Positions 16,995-26,157 of a stretch of 64,000 nt of DNA are shown here, in pieces. Position 1 is the stretch's first letter; each line of letters opens with the position of its first letter. This DNA comes from JBIQKZ01 sp044464765 (GTDB taxonomy: Bacteria > Pseudomonadota > Gammaproteobacteria > Burkholderiales > Burkholderiaceae_B). The notes below the pieces were generated by a model. That model saw only the letters and a program-made list of their open reading frames with translations. It did no database searches and was not told where the DNA came from. Where the stretch lies: positions 62,001 to 126,000 of the forward strand of contig JBIQKZ010000003.1 in the NCBI GenBank assembly GCA_044464765.1, read 5' to 3'. The translations under genes and the position numbers were made by a program.

Positions 16995-18065
16995 GTGAAA
17001 ATTCGTTCGATAACCAGCAGCCTGAGCCTGGCAGCGGCGATCAGCATGACGGCCCTTTCCGTGGCCGCAGCCGAAACACTCACCGTTGTATCTTTTGGGG
17101 GCGCTTACGGGGCCAACCAGAAGCAATATCAAATCGACCCTTATGTCGCCAAAACCGGTAACAAGGTATTGTTTGAAAACTACACAGGCGGCGTGGCAGA
17201 GCTTAAAGCCCAGGTCGAATCGGGAAATGTCCAGTGGGATGTCGTGGACTTTGAAACCATCGACCTGGAGCGCGCCTGCTCGGAAGGCCTGCTGGAAATC
17301 ATTCCCCAAGACATTTTGCTGCCCGGGGACGATGGCGTGCCGGCCAAACAAGACTTCTATCCAGACGCCCTGTCCAACGAATGCGCCGTGGGGGAAATGT
17401 TCTACAGCACTATTTTCGCCTATAACAAGAATACGATCGGCGCCAAGCAGCCCACCACGCTAAACGACCTGTTCGACGTCAAGGCATTCCCCGGTAAACG
17501 GGCGTTGCGCAAGCGTCCACAAATGAATATGGAATGGGCGCTGATGGCCGACGGCGTCAAGCCCGCGGATGTCTACGCCCTGCTGGCCACGCCCGAAGGC
17601 CAGGCACGCGCGTTCGCCAAGCTGGACACCATACGCGACGATGTCGTCTGGTTCGATAGCTGGTCCCAAGCCCCGCAATTGCTGAACGACGGCGGAGCCG
17701 TCATGGTGCAATCGGCCAACGGCCGCATATTCGATGCCATCCGCAAAGAAAGTAAACCCTTTGTCCTGGTGTGGGATAAAAACCTGTTCGACCTGGGCGC
17801 CTGGGGCATTGTCAAGGGTACGCCCAAGCTGAAGACTGCGCAGGAATTCGTTGCTTTCGCCACTGGCACCAAGCCCCTGGCCGGACTCCAGTACGTCGCT
17901 TACGGTCCCGCGCGCAAATCTTCCATCGCTCTGGTTGAGAAGGACATTGTCGATCACTTGCCCACCGCCCATGTCCAGCAGGGCCTGAAGGTCGACCCGG
18001 TATTCTGGGCCGATTATGGGGAAAACCTCAGTGAAAAATTCAACGAATGGCTGTTGAATAAGTAA
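16995..18065 (+). CDS. ABC transporter periplasmic solute-binding protein
   Basis: A 356-residue protein starting at GTG, fixed by AAGGAG 8 bases upstream. The signal peptide KIRSITSSLSLAAAISMTAL ends near SVAAAETLT. The mature part resembles PotD/SBP_bac_8 binding proteins (LTVVSFGGAYGANQKQY, VQWDVVDFETIDLERAC, AVMVQSANGRIFDAI). It would deliver a polyamine-like or other small cationic or carboxylated compound. The SFGGAY start is typical of betaproteobacterial paralogues annotated only as polyamine-type, so the ligand is open. Confidence 0.92.
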   Translation: MKIRSITSSLSLAAAISMTALSVAAAETLTVVSFGGAYGANQKQYQIDPYVAKTGNKVLFENYTGGVAELKAQVESGNVQWDVVDFETIDLERACSEGLLEIIPQDILLPGDDGVPAKQDFYPDALSNECAVGEMFYSTIFAYNKNTIGAKQPTTLNDLFDVKAFPGKRALRKRPQMNMEWALMADGVKPADVYALLATPEGQARAFAKLDTIRDDVVWFDSWSQAPQLLNDGGAVMVQSANGRIFDAIRKESKPFVLVWDKNLFDLGAWGIVKGTPKLKTAQEFVAFATGTKPLAGLQYVAYGPARKSSIALVEKDIVDHLPTAHVQQGLKVDPVFWADYGENLSEKFNEWLLNK

Positions 18066-18072
18066 GGCTGTC

Positions 18073-19317
18073 GTGTCCGAAGCGGTTTCATTCCTTAGCC
18101 GCGCCGAACTGAATTCAGAACGGCGCGGTTTGCGACGTAAGCGCTGGATCAGCCTGTTGCTGGCTTTTCCCGTGCTGGCGTTCATCGTGCTGATCTTTGC
18201 GGCGCCCATCACGTCCATGCTGTATCGCAGCGTGTACAACCCCGTTCTGGCGGAACTGATCCCACAGACGCTGGAACAGCTTGAGGCCTGGGACGACTCG
18301 CCGTTGCCGCCCGATGCCGCCTACGCCACACTGGCGGGTGAACTAAAGGTATTGGCGGTCAATCGCCAGGCGGGGCAATTGGCTGCTGCGGTGAATCGCG
18401 CATGGCCGGGCGCTTCCAGCCTGATCAACAGCACGGCGCGCAAGATGCGCACGATCGACGCCGACACCCTCGCCCGCGAGGGCACCCTGCATTTGCGCAG
18501 CGCCGATGCGCGCTGGCAGGATCCCGGCTTGTGGCGCGCCATACGGGCTGTGGGCAGCATCTACACGCTCGACCATTACCTGACGGCGCTCGACCTGGAG
18601 CGCAATGAAAGCGGCGCCATCCAGCAAAGGGATTCGGCACGTATTTATCTCCAGCTGTATGGAAAGAGCCTGGAGATCGCACTGACCATCACGGCCCTGT
18701 GCCTGTTGCTGGGTTATCCGCTTGCCTACTACCTGGCACACGCGCCGCGCCGTATCGCGGGCGCCCTGATGGTTCTGGTGCTGCTGCCGTTCTGGACGTC
18801 ATTCCTAGTGCGCACCACGGCCTGGATCGCCTTGCTCCAAGCCAATGGTGTCATCAACAGCACCTTGCAGGCCCTGGGGTTCACCTCTGCCCCCCTGGAA
18901 CTTCTCTATACCCGCTATGCCACGGTCCTGGCCATGACCCATGTCTTGCTGCCCTTCATGATCCTGCCGTTATACAGCGTCATGCGGGGTATTGACCCCA
19001 GCTATTTCCGGGCGGCCATCTCGCTGGGTAGCCGGCCCTGGGCGGCCTTCGTCCGCGTCTATCTGCCGATGACCCTGCCCGGCCTTAGCGCGGGCGCCCT
19101 GCTGGTTTTCATTGTGTCGGTCGGCTACTACATTATTCCCGCCCTGGTCGGTGGAACCGACGGACAAATGATTTCAAACATCATCGCATTTCATATGCAA
19201 CGCTCGAACAACTGGGGCCTGGCCGCCGCACTGGGCGCACTGCTGCTGGCGTTGATCCTGGTGCTGTATTGGCTGTACGATCGGCTGGTCGGGACCCAGC
19301 ACATCAAGCTGGGTTAA
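18073..19317 (+). CDS. ABC permease, PotB type, with large periplasmic insertion
   Basis: A 414-residue permease starting at GTG. The first membrane helix (WISLLLAFPVLAFIVLIFAA) is followed by about 140 hydrophilic residues (about 50-190), then the usual five-helix core from IALTITALCLLLGYPLAYYL to LLALILVLYWLYDRLVG. The EAA-type cytoplasmic loop (YFRAAISLGSRPWAAFVRVYLP) is present. PotB-like subunits are usually about 290 residues; the extra periplasmic segment accounts for the difference and is seen in some homologues. It follows the binding protein by 7 bp. Confidence 0.92.
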   Translation: MSEAVSFLSRAELNSERRGLRRKRWISLLLAFPVLAFIVLIFAAPITSMLYRSVYNPVLAELIPQTLEQLEAWDDSPLPPDAAYATLAGELKVLAVNRQAGQLAAAVNRAWPGASSLINSTARKMRTIDADTLAREGTLHLRSADARWQDPGLWRAIRAVGSIYTLDHYLTALDLERNESGAIQQRDSARIYLQLYGKSLEIALTITALCLLLGYPLAYYLAHAPRRIAGALMVLVLLPFWTSFLVRTTAWIALLQANGVINSTLQALGFTSAPLELLYTRYATVLAMTHVLLPFMILPLYSVMRGIDPSYFRAAISLGSRPWAAFVRVYLPMTLPGLSAGALLVFIVSVGYYIIPALVGGTDGQMISNIIAFHMQRSNNWGLAAALGALLLALILVLYWLYDRLVGTQHIKLG

Positions 19318-19328
19318 GAAGGACCAAG

Positions 19329-20174
19329 ATGGCGGATACTGTCTATTATTCGTGGCAAGACCGGGCCGGCGCATGGCTGCTAAGGGTGTGCGCCTGGGCG
19401 GTGCTGTTTTTCCTGATCTTCCCGATCCTTATTGTTATTCCGCTATCCTTCAACACAGAGCCTTTCTTTACATTCACGCACGGCATGCTTACCCTGGACC
19501 CCGACGCCTATTCACTGGAATGGTATCGAGCCATATTCCGGCGCGACGACTGGCTCATGGCCATACGCAACAGCTTTGTCATCGGCGTATTCGCCACGCT
19601 GATCGCAACCGTCCTGGGCACCCTGGCTGCCGTGGGCCTGGCCAGCGAACACATGCCCTTTCGGCGCCCCATTACCGCACTGCTTTTGTCGCCCATGATC
19701 GTGCCGCTTATTATCGTCGCGGTTGGGATGTTCTTCTTTTACTCGCGTTTCGGGCTGGCCGGCACCTATGCCGGCATCATCATCGCCCACGCCGCCCTAG
19801 GCGTGCCCTTTGTAGTCATTACCGTCACGGCCACGCTGGCAGGCTTTGATCAATCCTTGTATCGCGCCGGCCTTAGCCTTGGCGCGTCGCCCCTGATTAC
19901 CTTTCGGGACGTGGTTATTCCCTTGATCCGGCCGGGGGTGATCTCGGGCGCCCTGTTCGCCTTTGTTGCCTCGTTTGATGAGATCGTGCTGGTGCTGTTT
20001 TTGGCTGGCCCCGAACAAAACACCATCCCCCGGCAGATGTATTCCGGCTTGCGCGAACAGATCAATCCCACTATTTTGGCGGTAGCCACCCTGCTCATCG
20101 TCGTGTCCATACTGTTTCTGGCTACCTTGGAGTTGCTGCGCCGGCGCACTGAACGCATCCGGGGCGGCGGATAG
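19329..20174 (+). CDS. ABC permease, PotC type
   Basis: A 281-residue six-helix permease beginning MADTVYYSWQDRAG; a 20-residue upstream extension overlapping the preceding gene is rejected because GAAGGA lies just before this ATG. The EAA loop (LYRAGLSLGASPLITFRDVVIP) is present. It pairs with the PotB-type subunit to form the channel. Last gene of the four-gene transport operon, ending just before a DinB-family gene. Confidence 0.93.
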   Translation: MADTVYYSWQDRAGAWLLRVCAWAVLFFLIFPILIVIPLSFNTEPFFTFTHGMLTLDPDAYSLEWYRAIFRRDDWLMAIRNSFVIGVFATLIATVLGTLAAVGLASEHMPFRRPITALLLSPMIVPLIIVAVGMFFFYSRFGLAGTYAGIIIAHAALGVPFVVITVTATLAGFDQSLYRAGLSLGASPLITFRDVVIPLIRPGVISGALFAFVASFDEIVLVLFLAGPEQNTIPRQMYSGLREQINPTILAVATLLIVVSILFLATLELLRRRTERIRGGG

Positions 20175-20231
20175 AGACGGATAGAAAGAACTCGCTTGCC
20201 CGGCCCCGTGCTCTAAAACAGGAGACCCCAC

Positions 20232-20732
20232 ATGCTGAACAATGAAACGGCGGTCATGCTGGCCCAATACAGTAACTGGGCGGATCAAGTGTTGTTCAAC
20301 GCGCTTGGCCAACTACCCGAAGGCGCCGTGTATCAAACCAGCCAGACATTGTTTGGCTCCATGCTGGGCACGCTAAACCACAACTACCAGGTAGACCTGA
20401 TTTGGCGCGCTCATCTGCTTGGCCAAGAACATGGGTTTACGTCCCGTCGCGATGTTTTGCATCCGAAGCTCGAAGACCTGATCAGGGAACAAACCAATGT
20501 CAATCGGTGGTTTATCCACTGGGCTGAAACACAGAGCCCCGAAAGCTTAGGCGAACGTCTTGCGTTCAAGTTTGTTAACGGCGAGGCGGGCGAAATGACG
20601 CGCGGCGGCATGTTTCTTCACGTCGTCAATCACAAAACCTACCATCGCGGCTGGTTGTGCGAAATGTTCTTCGATTTCGGCATGAAGCCGCCCCAAACCG
20701 ACCTGAGTGTTTACCTTACCGACGCGCACTAG
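20232..20732 (+). CDS. DinB-family metal-dependent protein
   Basis: A 166-residue four-helix DinB/YfiT-like protein. Likely metal ligands are His50 (TLNHNYQVD), His134 and His138 (HVVNHKTYHRG). Family members include thiol-S-transferases and damage-inducible proteins, and most have no known substrate. It has its own AGGAG (ACAGGAGACC) and lies 57 bp after the ABC operon, so it may be read from it or alone. A bidirectional terminator follows. Confidence 0.88.
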   Translation: MLNNETAVMLAQYSNWADQVLFNALGQLPEGAVYQTSQTLFGSMLGTLNHNYQVDLIWRAHLLGQEHGFTSRRDVLHPKLEDLIREQTNVNRWFIHWAETQSPESLGERLAFKFVNGEAGEMTRGGMFLHVVNHKTYHRGWLCEMFFDFGMKPPQTDLSVYLTDAH

Positions 20733-20816
20733 AAACACGCCAGAGAGCTACCGAACAATGTGATCAACCGAGTTTGATGAATGCCCTGACCCCCCGAAAT
20801 GAGGAAGCCGAAACAA

Positions 20817-20848
20817 AAAAGCCGCTTCCATAGGGGAAAGCGGCTTTT
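20817..20848. terminator. Bidirectional terminator between DinB gene and tRNA-Val
   Basis: An 11-bp stem (AAAAGCCGCTT with AAGCGGCTTTT) has U-runs on both strands, six on the minus side. It fits termination of the DinB transcript from the left and of tRNA-Val from the right. Confidence 0.88.
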
Positions 20849-20882
20849 CTGGGCAACCCCAGGCCATGCTGGGATTTGAAAC

Positions 20883-20959
20883 TGGTAGGCAGTACTGGAT
20901 TCGAACCAGCGACCTCTACGATGTCAACGTAGCGCTCTAACCAACTGAGCTAACCGCCT
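20883..20959 (-). tRNA. tRNA-Val (anticodon GAC)
   Basis: The cloverleaf folds fully: acceptor stem AGGCGGT/ACTGCCT, D-arm TAGCTCAGTTGGTTAGAGC, anticodon stem CTACG/CGTAG with loop TTGACAT (GAC), T-arm GGTTCGAATCC, discriminator A and an encoded CCA. It reads GUC and GUU codons. It stands alone between the DinB gene and the nucleotidase gene, with the shared terminator downstream. Confidence 0.97.
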
Positions 20960-20994
20960 AGAAAGAACAAGATTCTAGCCTATTATTTGATGTT

Positions 20995-23157
20995 GTGTCA
21001 AAAAGCCGTTTACGGCCCAATATTCCCACTGTTGTAAGCTTCATGCTTGCCGTTTTCATTGTGTTTTTGCACTGCTTACCAGCCATGACATCCTTAGCTC
21101 CTCGCCAAGTCCGGCTCGAGCCGCGCCGATCTTTCTTGTTCAAGAACGTCCATGGCAACGCAATCCGCGCAAAGCGGCACGCCTTGTTCGCCAGACTACA
21201 TCCATCCACCTGGCTGCCCATCTTGCTGGTCGTTGGCATGACTGGCTGCAGCGGCTCTTCGCCGCTACCGTTAGCCACGCACGAGGTACATGACGGTCAC
21301 GGTGAAATCGTTGCGCAGCACCAGCAACCGTCAGTCACGCGCACTGAGCATAACGCAGCCTCCGCAAGAACAACCGGGCTGCGCTTAACCGTGCTGCACA
21401 TCAATGATCACCACTCACGACTCGATGATGAGCCTATGCCGCTGCAGTTGAAGACTGCTTCGGGCCGGCGCGAGGGCATACTGGTACAGGCTGGCGGTTT
21501 TCCCCGGGTAAGCGCCGCGATCAAAGAACTTGCAGCCACCCATGACAACGTCATCACGATTCACGCGGGTGATGCAACAACGGGCGATCTGTATTATTCG
21601 TTGACCGAAGGCCGCGCCGACGCCGACCTGATGAACACGGTGTGCTTCGATACGTTCACTATCGGCAATCATGAATTCGACAGCGGCGATGCCGGGCTGC
21701 GCCGTTTTCTTGAACACTTGCGCGCAAGCGACCAGTGCAACACCGCAGTGCTAAGCGCTAACACTCTATTTGGCGTCGACTCGCCTCTTAATCCCGCAAA
21801 CGCGCCAGGCTATGTATCGCCTTCTGTCGTACTGGAACGCGATGGTCGCAAGATAGGGTTGATCGGCATAACGATCGCCGGTAAAACCCAAACGTCTTCC
21901 AGGCCGGATCCAGGCACGCGGCTATTGCCCGAATTGGCGACGGCACAAGCCCAGATAGATTTCCTACGGGCTAGCGGCGTATCGCACATTATCCTGCAAA
22001 CACATCAAGGCTATCAGGCGGATCTGGCGTTTGGAAGGCAGCTAACCGGCGTGGACGCCATTATCGGCGGCGACTCCCACAGCCTGCTGGGGCCGACAGC
22101 GCTGGCACGCTACGGCGCAACGGTAGAAGGCCCCTACCCTACAACGGTCACCAATCGCGACGGCAAGCTGGTCTGTGTTGCGCAAGCCTGGCAGTATGCA
22201 AAAGTCGTCGGCCGGCTCGATATCCAGTTCGATGCCGATGGCGATGTCGTCGCCTGCGGCGGAACGCCTTATGTGCTGATCGGCGACCGCTTCCAGCGAC
22301 AGGACCGTCAAGCAGGCCAATTAACACCGCAGGACATCCTGGCGATCAAGCGTGACATCAGCGATTCAGGCGTGCTACGGATGACGCAACCCGACGCCCA
22401 AGCGCTGCGAGTGCTCGCTCCCTACCGCGCGCAAAAGCTGGCATTCGGCGCAACCATCATTGCTTCGGCGCATGATCGACTGTGCGCCCGGCGTGTGCCC
22501 GGCCTGCGATTTGATCCCGTCCGGTCGTCCCAGGGCGACGAATGTAACCGCAACCCCCGCACCATCCGGCACGGCGGCGATAGCCAGCAACTGGTCGCCG
22601 AAGCCTTCCTGCAACAAGGCAAGGCCTGGTTCGATGCCGACATTGCCTTGATCAATGGCGGCGGAGTGCGCACCGATATGGCCGTAGGCCCAGTATCCGT
22701 CAAAGACGTCCACGCCATTTTGCCATTCAAGAATACGTTGGTGCGACTGACCCTTACCGGTGCGCAGCTAAAGGCAGTACTGGAAGATGCGGTTGACGGG
22801 CTTTTTTCTTCCCGCCCCAGCACCGGAGCTTACCCGTATGCGGCCGGCCTGCGATGGACGCTGGACATAACCCAGGCCAAAGGAAAACGTTTCAGCGATC
22901 TGCAGGTGCGCGACGCCAACGGTCGCTATACGCCGCTGGACCTTTCCGCTCGCTACCAGGTGGCAACGATTGATTATCTCGCCGACGGCCATGATCATTA
23001 CGCGGCGCTTAGAACGATCAAGGGCGCAGATCGCCTGGATGTCGGCCGAGAGTCTACGGAAGCGTTCCTGGATTATGTTCACACCCTACCCGGCCAGCCC
23101 CCAGTGCTGCATCGCGTGCCCGACGCACATTACAGTACGCAGCACTTTATTGAATAG
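20995..23157 (+). CDS. UshA/NadN-like 5'-nucleotidase, probable lipoprotein
   Basis: A protein of up to 720 residues. The metallophosphatase domain has HINDHHSR, HAGDATTG, TIGNHEFDSGD and GGDSHSLLG. The C-terminal 5'-nucleotidase domain has NGGGVRTDM and YPYAAGLRWTLD. Such enzymes hydrolyse extracellular nucleotides or NAD. The N-terminus is odd: a GTG start gives a hydrophobic segment (VVSFMLAVFIVFLHCL), then about 45 residues later a second one ends in a lipobox-like VVGMTGC. The real start may therefore be internal, for example ATG at 21085 or a later TTG. No good ribosome site distinguishes these. It is convergent with trpF. Confidence 0.87.
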   Translation: MSKSRLRPNIPTVVSFMLAVFIVFLHCLPAMTSLAPRQVRLEPRRSFLFKNVHGNAIRAKRHALFARLHPSTWLPILLVVGMTGCSGSSPLPLATHEVHDGHGEIVAQHQQPSVTRTEHNAASARTTGLRLTVLHINDHHSRLDDEPMPLQLKTASGRREGILVQAGGFPRVSAAIKELAATHDNVITIHAGDATTGDLYYSLTEGRADADLMNTVCFDTFTIGNHEFDSGDAGLRRFLEHLRASDQCNTAVLSANTLFGVDSPLNPANAPGYVSPSVVLERDGRKIGLIGITIAGKTQTSSRPDPGTRLLPELATAQAQIDFLRASGVSHIILQTHQGYQADLAFGRQLTGVDAIIGGDSHSLLGPTALARYGATVEGPYPTTVTNRDGKLVCVAQAWQYAKVVGRLDIQFDADGDVVACGGTPYVLIGDRFQRQDRQAGQLTPQDILAIKRDISDSGVLRMTQPDAQALRVLAPYRAQKLAFGATIIASAHDRLCARRVPGLRFDPVRSSQGDECNRNPRTIRHGGDSQQLVAEAFLQQGKAWFDADIALINGGGVRTDMAVGPVSVKDVHAILPFKNTLVRLTLTGAQLKAVLEDAVDGLFSSRPSTGAYPYAAGLRWTLDITQAKGKRFSDLQVRDANGRYTPLDLSARYQVATIDYLADGHDHYAALRTIKGADRLDVGRESTEAFLDYVHTLPGQPPVLHRVPDAHYSTQHFIE

Positions 23158-23177
23158 CTGCGGGTCGCCCGGCCTGC

Positions 23178-23825
23178 TTAAGCTTCACGAACTGCCTGCA
23201 TGAACACCTGGATTTTTTCAGCCGACTTGATGCCGCCGCTGATTTCCACGCCACTACTGATATCCAGCCCATACGGCTGCAGTGTTCTTATGGTTTCGCC
23301 CACTGTTTCGGCCTTCACGCCGCCGGCTACGATTACCGGCGGGCTTGACGCATAGTTCCTTACGTCGTCCAGCAGGGCAGAGTCAAACGTCAAGCCGCTG
23401 CCGCCATAGCCTGGACTATAGCTGTCGAACAACCAGCCCGTTGCATCCGGATACCGCTTGCATTCAGCTAAAATGGCTTGCGGCGTATCCAGGCCCAGCC
23501 CTCCAATACGAAAGGCGCGCAAATAACGATGGCCAAAATGGGCGCAGAATTCCGGCGTTTCGTCGCCATGGAACTGCAACAGGTCGGGCTGGACCATCTC
23601 CAGCACGTTATTCACCTGTTCCGCCGTGGCGTTGACAAACAGAACCACCACGCTGACGAAAGGAGGAACCATGCGGCGCAATTGCTGGGCTTGCTCCACA
23701 CTTACCAGACGGGAGCTCTTGGGATAGAAAACAAAGCCTATGGCATCGGCCCCGGCCGCCGTGGCCGCCAGGACATCTTCAGAACGAGTAATACCGCATA
23801 TCTTCACGCGCGTACGCAACTGCAT
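23178..23825 (-). CDS. trpF: Phosphoribosylanthranilate isomerase
   Basis: A 215-residue TIM-barrel enzyme of tryptophan synthesis. It has RVKICGITRSEDV with the general-base Cys10, LLQFHGDE, and the phosphate-binding ISSGVEISGGIKS near the end. It begins 11 bp after the TRAP large-permease stop. In many betaproteobacteria trpF lies between truA and trpB; here truA is 3.9 kb away and no trpB follows. Confidence 0.96.
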   Translation of the reverse strand: MQLRTRVKICGITRSEDVLAATAAGADAIGFVFYPKSSRLVSVEQAQQLRRMVPPFVSVVVLFVNATAEQVNNVLEMVQPDLLQFHGDETPEFCAHFGHRYLRAFRIGGLGLDTPQAILAECKRYPDATGWLFDSYSPGYGGSGLTFDSALLDDVRNYASSPPVIVAGGVKAETVGETIRTLQPYGLDISSGVEISGGIKSAEKIQVFMQAVREA

Positions 23826-23836
23826 TGAATAACCTT

Positions 23837-25528
23837 TTATTGAAAGGCGGCCGCCGGATCCAGATTGGAGTCCGAACCGCCATAACCGTAGGAATCACCC
23901 CCATAAGGATCATGCACATTGAACTGAACCGTGGCGGGGTCAACCGTCGACGCATTGCTTTGATAGTGGGTAACCAAGCCGGGAAAGACCATAATGGCTG
24001 CCACCATGGCCAATTGAATGACGATGAACGGCACGGCTCCCCAGTAAATATCGCCGCTGCTGACTTTGCGGATCATCTTTCCGGTGATCCGATCCCGGTA
24101 ATCAGCTTTCGGCGCCACCGAACGTAAATAGAACAACGCGAATCCGAAGGGAGGATGCACAAAGGATGTTTGCATATTAACGGCTAGCAGCACACCGAAC
24201 CAAATCAGGTCGATGCCCATCTTCTCGGCAATCGGCCCGAGCAGCGGCACAATAATGAAAGCAAGCTCGAAGAAATCCAGGAAGAACGCAAGAAAAAAGG
24301 TCAGGACACTGACCATGATCAGAAAGCCCCATTGTCCTCCCGGCAGGTTGGTCAACAGTTGTTCAACCCAAAGATCGCCGTTGATGCCTCGAAAACTCAG
24401 GCTGAATACCGTGGAACCCACCAGGATGAAGAGCACGAAACAGGAAAGCCTTGTCGTGGTTTCCATGGCCTGGCGAAGCCGGGCCCATGAAAGCCTGCCA
24501 CGCGACACAGCCATGCCAATCGCACCGACGGCCCCCATGGCGCCGCCTTCGGTGGGCGTGGCGATCCCGATGAAGATCGTGCCAAGCACCAGGAAGATCA
24601 GGAACAAAGGGGGAATCATGGAAAACGTTACACGTTCCGCAAGCGAGGACAGGACCCCCAAACACAGCAGTCGATTGGCCAGAGCCATGATCCACACTGA
24701 AAGGCCCCATACGCTCAGCATGACAATGACGCGCTCATCCACAGGCACCTGAGGATGGGAAGAAAAATAATGGCCCGCTCCGAAATACGCCAGGGCGGCG
24801 CCGATCAGCGCCAGGCTCGCCAGCGAGCGCAGGCCTCGGCGTCCGCGCACGTCCACCGGGCCGTGCGCCTCGGGCGGCAACGCCGGGACTGCGGATGGTC
24901 TGACCATGGCAAGAATAAACACATAGGCAATATAGGCGCCCGCAAGCAAAAGACCAGGCAACATGGCGCCCCGGTACATGTCGCCAATCGAGCGGCCTAG
25001 CTGGTCAGCCAGAATGATCAGGACCAAAGACGGCGGTATGATCTGGGACAAGGTGCCGGAGGCGGCGATCACCCCGCTGGCCAGGCGCCGATCGTAGCCG
25101 TAACGCAACATAATGGGCAGCGAGATCAACCCCATCGAAATCACGGACGCGGAAACAACGCCGGTCGTCGCGGCAAGCATGGCGCCCACCACCACGACAG
25201 CCACCGCCAAACCGCCCCGCACAGAGCCGAACAACAGCCCTATCGTGTCCAGCAGGTCTTCAGCCATGCCCGAGCGCTCCAGCACCAGGCCCATAAGCGT
25301 AAAGAAAGGCACCGCCAGCAACGTATCATTGGCGACAATGGCAAAAACCCGCTGTGGCAAAGCCTGGAACAACTCGGGCTGAATAAAGCCAAGCTCTACG
25401 GCGATCACGCCATAGAGCAGTCCAATGGCGGCCAGGGAAAATGCCACTGGAAACCCCAGCAGCAAGAACGCAATCAGGTTCACGAACATGATTGGCGCAA
25501 GATCTCCCGTAATAAACTCCATCATCAT
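23837..25528 (-). CDS. TRAP transporter large permease (DctM family)
   Basis: A 563-residue integral membrane protein with the DctM features: FLLLGFPVAFSLAAIG, PFFTLMGLVLERSGMAEDLL, GTLSQIIPPSLVLIILADQL and GIATPTEGGAMGAVGAIGMA. A central insertion with extra membrane segments (about residues 215-300) makes it longer than the usual 430 residues and resembles the mannitol/chloroaromatic subgroup. The Gly/Tyr/Asp-rich tail (DPYGGDSYGYGGSDSNLDP) is unusual. The start codon overlaps the small-subunit stop. No periplasmic DctP gene is in the window, so the ligand cannot be inferred. Confidence 0.92.
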   Translation of the reverse strand: MMMEFITGDLAPIMFVNLIAFLLLGFPVAFSLAAIGLLYGVIAVELGFIQPELFQALPQRVFAIVANDTLLAVPFFTLMGLVLERSGMAEDLLDTIGLLFGSVRGGLAVAVVVVGAMLAATTGVVSASVISMGLISLPIMLRYGYDRRLASGVIAASGTLSQIIPPSLVLIILADQLGRSIGDMYRGAMLPGLLLAGAYIAYVFILAMVRPSAVPALPPEAHGPVDVRGRRGLRSLASLALIGAALAYFGAGHYFSSHPQVPVDERVIVMLSVWGLSVWIMALANRLLCLGVLSSLAERVTFSMIPPLFLIFLVLGTIFIGIATPTEGGAMGAVGAIGMAVSRGRLSWARLRQAMETTTRLSCFVLFILVGSTVFSLSFRGINGDLWVEQLLTNLPGGQWGFLIMVSVLTFFLAFFLDFFELAFIIVPLLGPIAEKMGIDLIWFGVLLAVNMQTSFVHPPFGFALFYLRSVAPKADYRDRITGKMIRKVSSGDIYWGAVPFIVIQLAMVAAIMVFPGLVTHYQSNASTVDPATVQFNVHDPYGGDSYGYGGSDSNLDPAAAFQ

Positions 25529-26157
25529 CGGACCGGCTCTTCCACCTTCGCCGTCCCCGCCGGCGTACGATCGGGCAACTGGGCAGTACGCAGGATTTCC
25601 TCGGCCAGTTCCTCTTCCGCATTTTTTCCTTTACGTACGTTCATTGGGTTCTCGCAGCGACCCATCAAGAAACCCACGCATTTGATCAAATGAGACACCC
25701 CCGCCAGAATCAGCAAGCCGAACCCTACGGGAATCAACAGCTTGGCCGGCCAGCGTATCAGGCCGCCGGTATTGGACGATTGCTCCAGCAACACGTACGA
25801 GTTATAGAAAACAGGAAGAGAAAGCCAGAAAATAAGCGCGCAGACGGGCAGAAGGAAAAAGACCACGCCGAAGAGTTCGATCTTGACTTGAGTGCGGGGG
25901 GAAAGGCGTTGCGATATAACGTCGACTCGCACATGCTCGTTGCGTAAGAACGTATAAGCGGCCGCCAACAGAAAAATCGCACCGAACAAATACCATTGCA
26001 GCTCCAGCCACGCGTTCGAGCTGATGTGGAAAAACTTGCGCATGATGGCATTGCCGGCGCTGACAAGCACGACAATCAGGGTCAGCCAGCTAACCGCACG
26101 GCCAATCTTGGTATTGATGGCATCAATGCCCCTGGCGACAGCGAAAAGAAATTCCAT
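25525..26157 (-). CDS. TRAP transporter small permease (DctQ family)
   Basis: A 210-residue four-helix membrane protein matching DctQ: IGRAVSWLTLIVVLVSAGNA, WLELQWYLFGAIFLLAAAYT, NEHVRVDVISQRLSP. It pairs with the large permease, whose start overlaps this stop. The C-terminus after about residue 170 is a charged cytoplasmic tail. The gene is first in the apparent unit with the large permease and trpF. Confidence 0.9.
   Translation of the reverse strand: MEFLFAVARGIDAINTKIGRAVSWLTLIVVLVSAGNAIMRKFFHISSNAWLELQWYLFGAIFLLAAAYTFLRNEHVRVDVISQRLSPRTQVKIELFGVVFFLLPVCALIFWLSLPVFYNSYVLLEQSSNTGGLIRWPAKLLIPVGFGLLILAGVSHLIKCVGFLMGRCENPMNVRKGKNAEEELAEEILRTAQLPDRTPAGTAKVEEPVR

Noticed and set aside
20733..20994. 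Possible integration site at tRNA-Val
   Set aside because: No duplicate of the tRNA 3' end and no integrase gene was found in the window, so an attachment site cannot be claimed.
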